Below, piece by piece: positions 18,331-28,197 of a stretch of 38,458 bases of DNA. The stretch is from Chara braunii (taxonomy: Eukaryota; Streptophyta; Charophyceae; Charales; Characeae). The notes beneath the pieces were generated by a model. The model made no database searches and was not told the origin of the DNA. It was given only the letters and a program-made list of their open reading frames with translations. How positions within the stretch are numbered: the stretch's first letter is position 1; the number at the start of each line of letters is the position of its first letter. A program made the position numbers and the translations under genes. The DNA lies in assembly GCA_003427395.1 (NCBI GenBank), contig BFEA01000228.1, positions 533,226-571,683 of the forward strand. The letters run 5' to 3'.

Positions 18331-18750
18331 ATGCCTGTTCCTGGTATCTATATTCTCCTCTCTGAGCATCGGCATTTTTTTCCTGATGGATGGAAGGTGG
18401 AGTGAACAGGGGAGAGCTCCACTCTGCAGGGGCAACGCCAGGTGGGAGGTGAAGCCCTGGAGGGGGTGCGAGCAGATTAAGTGGGTTGCTCTATTCTGGG
18501 GTTGGGGTGGGGATACACATCCCAGCGGGGGCAAATTAGGGTAAAAGGTGGGCAGAGGCATACTTTGGGAGGGAACTGTATGCCTTTGTGGGATAAGGGG
18601 GGGGAAAGTGGGACTGTCCCAAGTTGGGGCTGAGATGGGATGCCTGCAATCTGGGTAATCTGTTTCGGTGGAGGCAGCGTTGGGATAGGGGGGGAACGAG
18701 TGGAGGGGGGATATTAATTTTCCCAGAACAGGTGCTTCAAAATTCATCAT
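18175..18750 (-). CDS. Hypothetical Pro-rich open frame (191 codons)
   Basis: Open minus-strand frame, Pro/Ser/His-rich in its first half (PLIPQRHTVPSQSMPLPTFY) and Lys/Glu-rich toward the end. No family recognised and no signal peptide or membrane segment. The last part overlaps the tandem duplication at 18,128-18,330 and would run antisense to its acceptor-like sites. Composition can explain the open frame, so a gene is doubtful. Confidence 0.15.
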   Translation of the reverse strand: MMNFEAPVLGKLISPLHSFPPYPNAASTETDYPDCRHPISAPTWDSPTFPPLIPQRHTVPSQSMPLPTFYPNLPPLGCVSPPQPQNRATHLICSHPLQGFTSHLALPLQSGALPCSLHLPSIRKKMPMLREENIDTRNRHSNQRSCWINIEDQVSAKELDKSQLMEANAAKIRTWNVKMQTGEILKTKILQ

Positions 18751-18847
18751 GTCATATCAAGCTTTCTGGTGTTCTGTAATTCTTTGAGGTATTTGGCCTT
18801 CTTTTTCATTCGGGATATAGGATTTCAGAGATGGTCGAATCTGGACT

Positions 18848-19202
18848 GATATCTGCGGAGTTGCTCTGTTTTGTGCCCCTAGTTTGCTGATGCTAGAACG
18901 ACGCTGGTCGGAGCTGGGGTGTTGCCTTGTAACCTGCAAATGGCAGAAGTGTGAGGCCTTGTAGAGAGTTCTGGGGACTTGCTGAGGGAGGAAGGCAATC
19001 CAGTGGTGAACCGTGGGGGGCTGCCTTGACAACCTATGGGTCCAGGGATAGTCTAGGTGGCGAGAACAGATCAGATACAGTGGACAATGTTAGGATGGTA
19101 TTGTCTCTGAGATGTGATGTCCTGATACAGGGAGGGCTAGGAGTCGTTCTAGGATTAGGAGGCCAGAATTGCTGATATAGCATAGTCTTCTATATTTTTT
19201 TA

Positions 19203-19235
<33 letters not shown>

Positions 19236-19432
19236 TAGTATCATTATCTCACAGTTTACATAGAATCCGTAGAAGTTCATAATCATCATCATCATCATAT
19301 GAGGGACGCTGAGCCCGGTTCTCAGTATGTTCGGTTCAGTTACTCCGGGTAGACTGTGAGGACCCCGGCCTCAATCTTCTTATTGGTAATATCAGCCTTG
19401 GGCCCTGGGCCCATTTATTAAAAAAAAAAAAA
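18848..19432 (+). mobile_element. Composite SINE-like element, copy 1
   Basis: The body starts near GAGTTGCTCTGTTTTGTGCCCC, passes through TGTAACCTGCAAATGGCAGA and GAGGCCTTGTAGAGAG, and ends near GCTGATATAGCATAG. It then runs into an (ATC) array (19,204-19,236 and 19,283-19,300) and the module GAGGGACGCTGAGCCC at 19,301, closed by an A-rich tail from about 19,420. Copies 2 and 3 (21,328 and 22,060) have the same order. No protein-coding content. Confidence 0.8.
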
Positions 19433-19744
19433 CAAAAAAAAACAAAAACAAATAAAGAAACAAACAAACAAACAAACATAAAACCTCCATGCTTGCATGC
19501 CTGGTAATTTGAACGTCCATCGTTCCAGAGGATTGACTATTTTTTCTTCAGAGTTGTCCAATTAATTAATGACATCATAACACGATGTTTCTTAAGACAT
19601 CATTACCACTCCTGGTATTTTTTTCCACCCACCAAGCATGCCGGGCCTTGTCTTAACACGATGTTTCTTAACGCGATGTTTCTTAAGACATCAATCAATC
19701 AATCAATATTTTTTATTTTATTTTTTCTTCAGAGTATTTTGTTT
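19433..19744. other. Unassigned DNA with short local duplications
   Basis: AACACGATGTTTCTTAAGACATC near 19,579 recurs near 19,656 and again as ACGCGATGTTTCTTAAGACATC, followed by a short CAAT array. Otherwise nothing recognised. Confidence 0.5.
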
Positions 19745-19905
19745 TTTCTAGGGGGTAGGGTCGGGGTTCCAGAACCCCAATCCGCAACCCCCAACCCCCA
19801 ACACCCCCTCTGGCCGCTACGCGGCCACAGTCATGACCGCGAGGTCGTGGCCATGACAACAAGCCGCGGTCGTGACTGCGGCGACCGCGGTCGGGGGGGA
19901 TTCAT
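19745..19905. repeat. GC-rich palindrome-dense block
   Basis: Contains GGCCGCTACGCGGCC, CCGCGGTCGTGACTGCGG and GACCGCGGTC together with C-rich runs. It truncates the Ty3 protease fragment that follows on its right. Its style resembles the GC-rich inserts at 12,430-12,520 and 12,750-12,840. Confidence 0.6.
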
Positions 19906-20200
19906 AGCGGCCTTGCAAACGCAAGCCTCAGATATGAAGTTTCCAGTAGCTCCTACATCTAGTAAGGCTTCAAACTTCCCAGTGGCTGCACCTAAGGAAA
20001 CTCGAATGAACTTGCATTGATATTGGGAGGAGCCAGCCATGGCGGTGGAGATCATGTTGTTTAGCCGGCGTTGTTCTTCGCCTAGTTTGGCTAACCGATT
20101 AACTTGGTCCTTCTCATCAACAAGATTGGAGTACATAATAACCTCCGGGCTGGGCTCAAGAGCGATGGAGCAAGAGGCGGTGGTGGTTCAACCAATGGAA
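19906..20200 (-). pseudogene. Ty3/gypsy gag-end and aspartic protease start (fragment)
   Basis: The minus-strand frame reads LVDEKDQVNRLAKLGEEQRR (gag/protease junction type), then QYQCKFIRVSLGAATGKFEA and LLDVGATGNFIS. The last is the retropepsin active-site block (LLDSGAT-NFIS) with Val in place of Ser or Thr after the catalytic Asp. The protease is cut off after CVCKAA by the GC-rich block. It may belong to the same family as element 2, whose protease end lies at 12,048-12,400, but the two are not contiguous. Confidence 0.82.
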
Positions 20201-21026
20201 CAACACTCATCGTCGAGGGAATAGTCGGTGGATGAGTGGTCCACACTTGAGTTATCCAATGGCAGAAATGAACTCAACCCCACGGGAGAATCCGACAGAC
20301 CAGAAGTCAATGTCCGTAAGTCGAAGGACTATGTGACAGTGGTACAGAGTTCAAGTGGAGGAAGGATGGGACGTGGAAGGTTACGACCTATCAAAGTTTC
20401 CGCTCATTGCTCAACCAAGTCACACAAATTTATTTTTTTTAACGGTCCAAAAACAAAAATCACAGAATGAAGATCTAAACGGTGAGTAGGGTCACTTTTT
20501 TCATCCCCTACCGAGCTTGCCCTTGCCGTCTTGAGGACATCACCATGTCCTCTGTCAACGATTCCCTCAATGACCACCTCAGCAAGACTTCCCCAACTTC
20601 GAACGACAGATCTATTTCTCAAGCTCCCGACAATAACCAATCATCTACCCCCCCCAATAACTCTCAACAGTCTTCCTAAAATGATCCTCTCCCTCATGAT
20701 GTCTGTCCAAAATGATATTCAGGGAATCAAAAGATCAATGCAGTTGGAGTCAGGCAAATGAAGGCTCGTTGAAAGTGGAATCGGAAAAAAAAACAAGTGG
20801 CAAAAAATGGATCTAGAAAAGGTTCATAAGCAAAGAAGTTCTCATGAAAAAACGATCTTGATTCTTTTTTATGGGAATTTTTTAATGGGAAATTTTTCAA
20901 GCGTCGCGATCTTCGGGATGATACACAACTAGTAATGGTTTAGGGTTAGTTAACTGCGGAATTGAAAAGCACGTTGGTTGGGAGAGAAAAGTCTCAAATG
21001 TGTTACAGTTAAAAATAAAATTAAAC
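20201..21026. other. Unassigned DNA, partly possible gag sequence
   Basis: A plus-strand frame near 20,545-20,679 reads MSSVNDSLNDHLSKTSPTSN and is Ser/Asn/Pro-rich; it resembles the disordered start of some gag or LINE ORF1 proteins but is too generic to assign. 20,201-20,480 may be remains of the gag region on the minus strand. 20,760-21,026 shows nothing. Confidence 0.35.
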
Positions 21027-21200
21027 CCAAGAGCCAAGCTCAGTGGGTACACCCATGAACTGTTGAAATACAGACCAGGTGCTGTGTTCGAATCCAGATG
21101 ATGGACTTCGACGAGTAAAACCAACTACTAATGAATTGCTTGGGGCCGGTCAGCTCAATGATAATATCTCAAGGCCGTCGCCCTTTTGAAGATAAAATAA
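21027..21200 (+). mobile_element. tRNA-derived SINE, family A, copy 2
   Basis: The head GAGCCAAGCTCAGTGGGTACA (degenerate A box), AACTGTTGAAATACAGACC and the B box GTTCGAATCCAGATG (about 21,086-21,100) match copy 1 at 1,108. The tail GGGGCCGGTCAGCTCAATGA and TATCTCAAGGCCGTCG is followed by A-rich DNA. Confidence 0.8.
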
Positions 21201-21327
21201 AAAATTAAAAAATTAAAAGTAATAAGAGTACTGAGAAATAATTTCAATAAATTAGTGCATTTGTTAGAGCATAAGGGAGGGAAAAACTTCCATTACAGAT
21301 GACTCAAGGGATATCGATCAAGCGATG

Positions 21328-21828
21328 ACTCTGAGATCTGCAGAGTTGCTCTGTTCTGTGCCCCTGGTTGACCGATGCCAGAACGACGCTGGCTGGAGCT
21401 GGGGCGCTGCCCTGTAACCTGCAAATGGCAAGAGTGTGAGGCCTTGTAGAGAGATCTGGGGTTTGCCGAGGGAGGACAGCAATCCAGTGGCGAACCGGGG
21501 GGGGCTGCTATGTGGTGAGAAGAGATCAGCTATGGGGGATGTAGGTTAGGTTGGTTTTGTCTCTGAGTTACAATGTCCTGGTACAGGGAAGACTAGGAGT
21601 TGGTATAGGATTAGGAGGCCAGAACTGCTGATATAGCACATGCTTCTATAATCTTTATAGAGACTAATCATCATCATCATTAGCATCATCCAGGATCATC
21701 ATCATCACCACATGAGGGACGCTGCGCCCGGTTCTCAGCAAGTTTGGTTCGGTTACTCCGGGCAGACTGTGAGGACCCCGGCCTCAACCCACAATCTTTT
21801 TATTGGTAATACCAGCCTTGGGCACTTG

Positions 21829-21857
<29 letters not shown>
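21328..21857 (+). mobile_element. Composite SINE-like element, copy 2
   Basis: Same order as copy 1: body with GCCCTGTAACCTGCAAATGG and GAGGCCTTGTAGAGAGATC, a TCATCATCATC array (about 21,667-21,710), module GAGGGACGCTGCGCCC at 21,714, then a poly-A of about 29 bases (21,829-21,857). Confidence 0.82.
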
Positions 21858-21862
<5 letters not shown>

Positions 21863-22059
21863 TGGCATCAAATTCTGGAATGAGCGACAGAAGAGGAGCT
21901 CGCAAAGGTTACTACACGAAGATGAGAAAGAAGTTGAATCTCTAAAATATTCGTATGATTTCGGTATGAGGCGGCGGCAAATGTGAGAGGGCATAGGGAG
22001 CGTGAAAGGGGAGAATACTAGAATCGTGATTGCGAACAAGGTCACAATTGGAATGCTGA

Positions 22060-22545
22060 CAGGGGGATGAGGCCTTGTAGAGAGATCTGGGGATTGCCGA
22101 GGGTGGAAGGTAATCCAGTGACTGACCGGGGGCTACTGCTAGGTCGACCATGGTAAGAGCTGTGGCGGGTCACGCTGCCCTTTAACCTAGTCTGATTGGC
22201 GGTGTGAGACCGGGTATAGGCCTGGTAGATAGACAGCATAGCTAGGCTTGGATTTGGCTGGGTTGATAGGGATACCTGGAATGAGGGTTTGGACAGAAGT
22301 AGAGTTCTGAGCTGGTCACATCTTCGCAATCGAAGCTGATAAAGCTCCGAGACATTCTGAATCATCCTCATCATACTAATCATCGACAAATCATCATCAA
22401 TTTCATTATTGTAGTCTCATTATAAGGGACGCTGGGCCTGTTCCCAGCATGTGCTGCTCCCCACGAATAGATCGGAGAGTGTGTTTAAAAAGAAGAAGAA
22501 GAAGAAGAAGAAGAAGAAGAAGAAGAAGAAGAAGAAGAAGAAGGA
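22060..22545 (+). mobile_element. Composite SINE-like element, copy 3 (rearranged)
   Basis: GAGGCCTTGTAGAGAGATCTG and GGTAATCCAGTGACTGACCG match the body of copies 1 and 2, but a second half-body (CGCTGCCCTTTAACCTAG, GGCCTGGTAGATAGAC) follows. Then come ATC-rich DNA and the module GGGACGCTGGGCCTGTTCCC at 22,426, ending in an (AAG) array (22,489-22,542) instead of poly-A. Confidence 0.72.
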
Positions 22546-23092
22546 ATGCTGAATCAAGGTAGGTAGATGGATGGCTCCGAGGTGGAGCGTCATGAAATTG
22601 AGGTTGGGGTGTAGGTGAGGAGGAGAACTCACAGTGATGCCTTCGGGATGAACGGCCAAGCGCTGTAGATCTGCAAGGACTGCAAGAACGGAGTCGGCCA
22701 AGGTGAACACGTCCTTGATGGGGATCACTTGATACCGAAGGATAGTGATGTTGAAGTTGGATGACGATGATGGTGGCGACAATGACAGCGAGCGGCATAC
22801 ACTGATGATGATGATAGTGACGACTTTGATCATTTGATGATGTCAAGGATGATGGCAATCGATCACCATGCTGTTCACAATCCCGGTGATGACGGCGACG
22901 ACAGCAACGAAGCAATGACAATCAGCCATGAAGAGGACCAGTAATGGTGGCATCAATCACGTTCATCACGACTGTGTACATGATGATGCTTGAAACAAAA
23001 CAAAAAAAAAGCTCTTTTCACAGCCCTGCCACATGGCAAGGGTCCTGGACGGAAAGCAGGGTGGCAGGCGGGTCTTTACAGCTCCGATACCC
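22546..23092. other. Unassigned DNA rich in GATGATG motifs
   Basis: Scattered GATGATG/GACGATG phrases suggest a decayed trinucleotide array. No gene recognised. Confidence 0.45.
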
Positions 23093-23455
23093 ATGTGACG
23101 AGCACTGGGTTTGAGGAGGATGAGGAGGAAAAGGTGAGAGGGAGTGAACTCACACACACACGACCAGACTCCTATGCAGAACTAGACTGGTATGATGAGG
23201 ACGCTCGGAGAAGAGTACCAGCCATACTCAATGTCTCAAAACTGAGTACAGCACAAGGTGTCCAACCAGTGTGTGAGACCGGTACATATATCTGTGAACA
23301 GCATAAAACGGCTAGGCTGGGCTCAGGGGTATGTACGAAATCCGTCAGTACCAGAAGGGTCCAGGGACATAGATGTAAAATACTAGAATGTGCTGGTACC
23401 CCGGACATTGCAGAAACACATAACTGTCAGGTACCAGGCATGAGGTCCAGGGATC
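23093..23455 (+). repeat. Dispersed repeat R2, copy 2
   Basis: Matches 5,962-6,348 in the same orientation, including the CACACACACACGACCAGACTCC start, CTGAGTACAGCACAAGGTGT, GGTATGTACGAAATCCGTC and GTACCAGGCATGAGGTCCAG. Confidence 0.88.
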
Positions 23456-23465
23456 GATAACACAT

Positions 23466-23500
23466 TCCAGTTTTAATGGATGTCACAGAGGACAGCCATC
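23466..23500 (-). pseudogene. U6 snRNA 5'-half fragment
   Basis: The minus strand reads GTCCTCTGTGACATCC then ATTAAAACTGGAA. This follows the U6 5' stem and GACATCC..AAAATTGGAA. The GACATCCATT spelling also occurs in the full-length pseudogene at 616-735. After GGAA the sequence leaves U6 and enters repeat R2. Confidence 0.6.
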
Positions 23501-23998
23501 TGAAACAAGCCTGTTCCCCTTTTGAATGAAGGCTTTCAAGTTTCAAGGTAGGTAAGCATTTGAATGGAATTGTACTCACCAATTCACCTCTGGCCTCTTC
23601 AGCAAAACTGCAAAACATGAAACACACCAAAGCACAGGACCAAATCATTTCATATCAATAAAAGCATGGAAGGGACTGACTTGTTGTTGACGGGCACCAT
23701 TATATCTCCTAAGGACTCATACTAGTTCTTAGCAAGGCAGGGCAGCCACAACAAGCAATTCTTGAAAATTCCTCTGCATGATCACCCATCCTCTGTTGTT
23801 CAGTCTCAACTGGCGCTGTTGTTGTGCTCAGTGCCGAGCTCGTCATGTACCAATGAAAGAGTGTTGGCCCCACCGCCCAGCTGGGAGGCTTGGGGACGGG
23901 CAAACCTCGTCTGAGCTAGAAGCTGGCCACCACATGGAGTTCAGATTCCAGATTTTGGCCGAAATGCCCTGCTTGTGTCCCACAACAGGGCAGACAGT
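23501..23998. other. Unassigned DNA
   Basis: Short frames only; no family recognised. Confidence 0.4.
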
Positions 23999-24062
23999 GT
24001 GCAAGATAAGTGGGGGTGGAAAAAGGGGGTCAGATACAATGCTCGGGGAGGTCGGGGTTGGC
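23999..24062 (-). pseudogene. Ty3/gypsy protease-spacer scrap
   Basis: GTGTGCAAGATAAGTGGGGG, ACAATGCTCGGGGAGGTCGG and GGTTGG match 12,083-12,150 of Ty3 element 2 base for base over most of the stretch, in the same orientation. Confidence 0.85.
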
Positions 24063-24128
24063 TTATGAACCTAGTGTAGATAGGTGAGAAACGAGTGGGA
24101 TGGGAGGGAGGAGAGGTACGCACAGAAG

Positions 24129-24130
<2 letters not shown>

Positions 24131-24208
<78 letters not shown>
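24131..24208. repeat. (GA)n microsatellite at a gap edge
   Basis: Uninterrupted GA run ending in an N gap. Confidence 0.98.
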
Positions 24209-24698
24209 NNNNNNNNNNNNNNNNNNNNNNNNNNNNNNNNNNNNNNNNNNNNNNNNNNNNNNNNNNNNNNNNNNNNNNNNNNNNNNNNNNNNNNNNNNNN
24301 NNNNNNNNNNNNNNNNNNNNNNNNNNNNNNNNNNNNNNNNNNNNNNNNNNNNNNNNNNNNNNNNNNNNNNNNNNNNNNNNNNNNNNNNNNNNNNNNNNNN
24401 NNNNNNNNNNNNNNNNNNNNNNNNNNNNNNNNNNNNNNNNNNNNNNNNNNNNNNNNNNNNNNNNNNNNNNNNNNNNNNNNNNNNNNNNNNNNNNNNNNNN
24501 NNNNNNNNNNNNNNNNNNNNNNNNNNNNNNNNNNNNNNNNNNNNNNNNNNNNNNNNNNNNNNNNNNNNNNNNNNNNNNNNNNNNNNNNNNNNNNNNNNNN
24601 NNNNNNNNNNNNNNNNNNNNNNNNNNNNNNNNNNNNNNNNNNNNNNNNNNNNNNNNNNNNNNNNNNNNNNNNNNNNNNNNNNNNNNNNNNNNNNNNNN
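24209..24698. other. Assembly gap (N), 490 bases
   Basis: All N. Open frames reported across it are artefacts. Confidence 1.
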
Positions 24699-24729
<31 letters not shown>

Positions 24730-24810
24730 AGAGCCTCGGGCACAGAGCCCCTTTGTTTAAGAAACAGGGGGATGTAGCCAAAACAATCAGCAATTGTTGA
24801 CTGTAACTTA

Positions 24811-24936
24811 CAGATCTGGAACAGTAGAAGAGGTGCCTGCATTGGGAGGATCACAATTTGTTGGCAAGGACTCCAAAAGTGCCCAAACGTCCTCAGCAGA
24901 CCGTCTGAAGGAGAAAAACAACAACAAAAACCACCC
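24811..24936 (+). CDS. Candidate internal exon (unrecognised, Ser/Lys/Asn-rich)
   Basis: An open stretch reading SGTVEEVPALGGSQFVGKDS then KSAQTSSADRLKEKNNNKNH lies between an acceptor-like CTTACAG and a donor-like CACCCAGGTGAGA. It would encode about 41 residues of polar, probably disordered chain. No homologue is recognised and no partner exon was found, so this rests on splice-site appearance and composition only. Confidence 0.22.
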
Positions 24937-26570
24937 AGGTGAGAAGACACAAGGACCCATCCCCCTGTTCAAAAGCCTCCTATAGAGGTACAGTGGTTGG
25001 CCAACAAAAAAAAAGCACCAAGAGACAGATGTTCCTATCCCTCTCTTTTTTTCCCACTTTGTTCCTATTCCTATCATCATTCTTTTCTTAAGCCGCTAGT
25101 ACACGGCCCCAGCCTTGCAGAAAGTTTTTGTCTCCACAAGCAAAACTCGGAGGCGCCACGTGGCCAGGCCTGCCGTTGAAAAAAACAAATCGGCGGCCTC
25201 CGCAGTGGTGCGCGTTTCATGCTGACACCCGCGGGCCAATGTGTGGTGTACTGTGCTTTAAAACTTCCAGTGCAAATACCATTCCTCGGAAATGTGTGGT
25301 CATTCAGGAGGCGGTCACACTTCCAGTGTGTTGGTCCTCCTCTGGCCGGTTCTATACAGATGGTTGAACGGTAACACATGTGTAACTGTTGGTGGACAGA
25401 TCAACAGTTCAAGCCCTGATGGATGCCGAACAGTTCAAGCCTAGTCTCTTTGAAAAGGCAAAAGAAAAGAACAGATTACCCAGCTCTCTCACACGCATGC
25501 AACATTCGAGCCCATCACCGACAATCCTTCCACTCATGTTGACGCTGACAGTTGGCCGTCACGCCTTGCAAGCCTGAAATGGCGCCATCACCCCCCTTGG
25601 CCCAATCAGCACGTTGGGTCTGCGTGTGTTCCTGCAGCCTGCCGCAGTGGACCTACCAAACCCCGCTTACTGGGTGCCAGCACGCCAGGGGGGTTTGGCC
25701 CGTCTATCACCCACCAAGCTAGCTGATCTACATGATCTGGCTGACTTGAGAAAACAGAGAGTGCAAGGGAATTGCGCTTGCGGGTTCTGCAGTTCCGCAG
25801 AAGGGGAGGAGAGATCCGGTGATCCTGCATGGTCAGACTCTGGCATGGGGGGGCAGGCTCTCTCGGCAGGACGATCTGACATCCATGATCATTGGACCAA
25901 TTACATAAGTGAATAGAGAAGAAGGGCGGTGGAAAAGGGGAAGGAGGCAAAAGACGGGGTGAAATCGGGTAGAGGAAACAGTTGAGAAAGCGCGAAAAAG
26001 ATGAGAAGGGAACGTGCGTGGAACGTTGAAGGCGCAAGAGGAAGGAGGTTACAGTATGAAGGCACAATGCCATGTGCATGCCAGCAGCAAGAATTCAAGA
26101 AGATGCGAAAAGAAAGAGATGGATGCATGCCCAGCGGACTTCCGAAAAGAAAGTATGTGGCACCTCTATTCCTAGTGCTCTCTGAGTGGCGAACAATCCA
26201 AAATTCAAAAGTGCGCATGCTAGCTGGGGCGCGGAAACAAAAATGAAACGCCGAAGAGTTTTTGGAAAAGAAATAAAATGAATGCAACTTCAGAATTGCC
26301 CTACTCTAAGAAGAATTCAATGACTCCTTCTCCCCCATCCACTGTCCCTGGAAGAATGCCCCTGGGACGGTATGTGACCATCTGAGTTCAAACAGTGCAG
26401 TCAATCGTTGATAATCGGCAACAGCTGACGGCCGGAAGGCGAGGAGACAGCCATGAGGCCCGGTGGCCCCCGGGCCCAAGATGGCAATTTGTGTTTTTGT
26501 TTGTTGTAGTTTTGTGTTTTTGTGTCCTCCCAGGCTACCGACGTCTACTGTTCACCTAAAGATACAAACC
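24937..26570. other. Unassigned DNA
   Basis: I recognise no gene, repeat terminus or RNA. Open frames up to 157 codons (25,606-26,079 minus) look like composition effects without domain features. A Lys/Arg-rich plus-strand frame at 26,001-26,246 is likewise unassignable. Confidence 0.45.
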
Positions 26571-26816
26571 CTGAGCAGTCAATCCCCTGAGTCCCAGGGC
26601 AATCAAGGGCCCCAAGATTATGATGATACACAAGCATTGATGCACTCAAAGATGTATTCGTGGGACGCTGGACCCGGTTTCCAGCAGGTGATGCTCCCCA
26701 CCAATAGACAGAGCGGCCCACTAGGCAATGCCTCAATTCCGGTGGTTCTCTTACCACCACTGGGATAGAGGCTTTGCACAAGGGCCTTTTTTGAAAGGAA
26801 AAAAAAAAAAAAAAAA
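26571..26816 (+). mobile_element. 5'-truncated LINE 3' end
   Basis: GAGCAGTCAATCCCCTGAG (about 26,572) matches the LINE 3' UTR near 9,113. It is followed by the terminal module GGGACGCTGGACCCGGTTTC at 26,662 and a poly-A from about 26,800. The second stem differs in sequence from other copies but still pairs: GCCTC (26,730-26,734) with GAGGC (26,768-26,772) and GGTGGT with ACCACC inside it. Confidence 0.82.
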
Positions 26817-27185
26817 GACAAAAAAAAAGAAAAAGAAAAAAGAATCCAAAAGCTGATGCGAAAAATCAGGGGCAGCCCAATTAACCTCAAAAATGATTAT
26901 GGTACAGTCCCCAAGCAGAAAGAATCGCACAGAGAATCGTGTGGCTCAGAACTTTGATCATAACAATGCACCCCTCCCCACTACAGTTGGGAGACCCTGG
27001 CACTGACAGCATTGTTGCATCCCCAAAGGGTAAGGATTGACTGCCAGCCACCATCTGCTGTAAAGAGTTGAAGCAAGCAGTTGGGACTACACGTAGACGT
27101 CTACAACCCTGTCGCTCCTATAACTTTCAATCAACTCTAAGCTATCTCAACCATCTCTTCTAAAAACTGTGTTTCAGTCATCAGC
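26817..27185. other. Unassigned DNA
   Basis: Nothing recognised apart from an A-rich start. Confidence 0.4.
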
Positions 27186-27256
27186 TCAATATAGGTCTGA
27201 TAAGAGGAGTTTACTCCAAGGAGCCACCAAGTGCTCAGCCTAGACATCCACAGGAT
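27186..27256 (+). repeat. Dispersed repeat R3, copy 1
   Basis: AATATAGGTCTGATAAGAGG then AGTTTACTC and GGAGCCACCA correspond to 31,853-31,925 (AATATAAATCTGGTGAGAGG, AGCTTACTC, AGAACCACCA). Confidence 0.7.
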
Positions 27257-27377
27257 CATCATCAGCTGAGATTAGACCTCTACAATGCAGCGGTGTCGCA
27301 GATCCTACAGTGAGCCCTAATCTATCCCAGCTTTCCAAAAAGTGTCTTTCAGCCTTCAGCTCAGTGTGTCCCATCAG

Positions 27378-27590
27378 CTAGCTCAGTAGGTTTCATGCCT
27401 GAGCGGCACTGCATAGGTGCAAATCCCATAGCTGCCACTTTGGGTGACCTGAGGAGGATGGTCTCCTCAGGGCCAGTCAACGGTGGTAGCTGGCTGGCGT
27501 GAGCTGTGCTGCCCTGTAACCCGTGGCAAGAGTGGCTGCTCAGGTCGTGCTGCGGGCGGTCGGGACATACTGAATAAAAGCATTTCTCAA
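27378..27590 (+). mobile_element. tRNA-derived SINE, family B
   Basis: A box TAGCTCAGTAGGTTTCATGC and B box AGGTGCAAATCCC (27,415-27,427) have tRNA spacing. The body continues GGGCCAGTCAACGG .. GCTGCCCTGTAACCCGTGGC, the last part matching the GCCCTGTAACCTGCAAATGG body of the composite elements. No complete cloverleaf or 3' acceptor stem, so not a functional tRNA gene. Confidence 0.75.
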
Positions 27591-27630
27591 GTTGAATTGG
27601 CAGTCAGAATCATCATAGTTGGCATTCATG

Positions 27631-27743
27631 GCTCGATTACGATGCCTATCAGGGTTGAGACCCTCAATTTTTGATACTTCAAGAAGCTTGAAACTCTCAA
27701 CATACCTGTCATTAGTGAAGCTCGATAACCAATAACCATGACA
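27631..27743 (-). repeat. Dispersed repeat R1, copy 2 (inverted relative to copy 1)
   Basis: The reverse complement (GGTTATCGAGCTTCACTAAT, ACAGGTATGTTGAGAGTTTC, TTGAGGGTCTCAACCCTGAT) matches 5,646-5,757. Confidence 0.85.
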
Positions 27744-27880
27744 TAAAATCTACAATTACTTCCATAGTAATCACCTGTGGATATATCTCAAGACTGCTTC
27801 CCTTTATTAAAACAAGCGGTTTCATGCTGCGGCTACGCTCGCGGCACATACGTGCTCCTCCCCACCCTCCCCCTGTCCCT

Positions 27881-28034
27881 CTGTGACCTCCTCCTTCCCG
27901 TTTTCTCCCACTTCATGTTGATGTAGCTCCCCCATATCCCTCTGTTATATTCTTCTCTGACCCATCCTCACGCCCGTCTCCCCCTCCCCCTTTATTCCGC
28001 TTTGGTGGAAACTGGAAAGCCTGAGATACTGTGC

Positions 28035-28117
<83 letters not shown>

Positions 28118-28197
28118 ACCTCCTCCTTCCCGTTTTCTCCCACCTCATCTCCTTGCAGCTCCTCTGCTATATTCTTCTCCCACCCCTCCCCTGTCAT
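27881..28197. repeat. 77-base poly-C tract flanked by duplicated pyrimidine-rich DNA
   Basis: Positions 28,037-28,113 are all C. GACCTCCTCCTTCCCGTTTT then CTCCCAC occurs before the tract (about 27,883) and again right after it (about 28,118), each followed by TATATTCTTCTC. Long Pro or Gly open frames here are artefacts of the homopolymer. Confidence 0.97.

Noticed and set aside
19831-19905. Continuation of the Ty3 protease frame to 19,831
   Set aside because: The last 25 codons come from the GC-rich palindromic block, not from protease sequence.
22406-22921. 171-codon minus frame with His/Arg-rich and poly-Leu parts
   Set aside because: It reads through the AAG array and decayed ATC-type repeats; no domain.
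24084-24800. Long open frames of 203-240 codons on both strands
   Set aside because: They consist of a GA microsatellite, 490 N bases and a homopolymer; no real coding sequence is present.
27378-27450. Functional tRNA gene
   Set aside because: Same reasoning: only the D and T regions are tRNA-like and the body matches other SINE-like copies.
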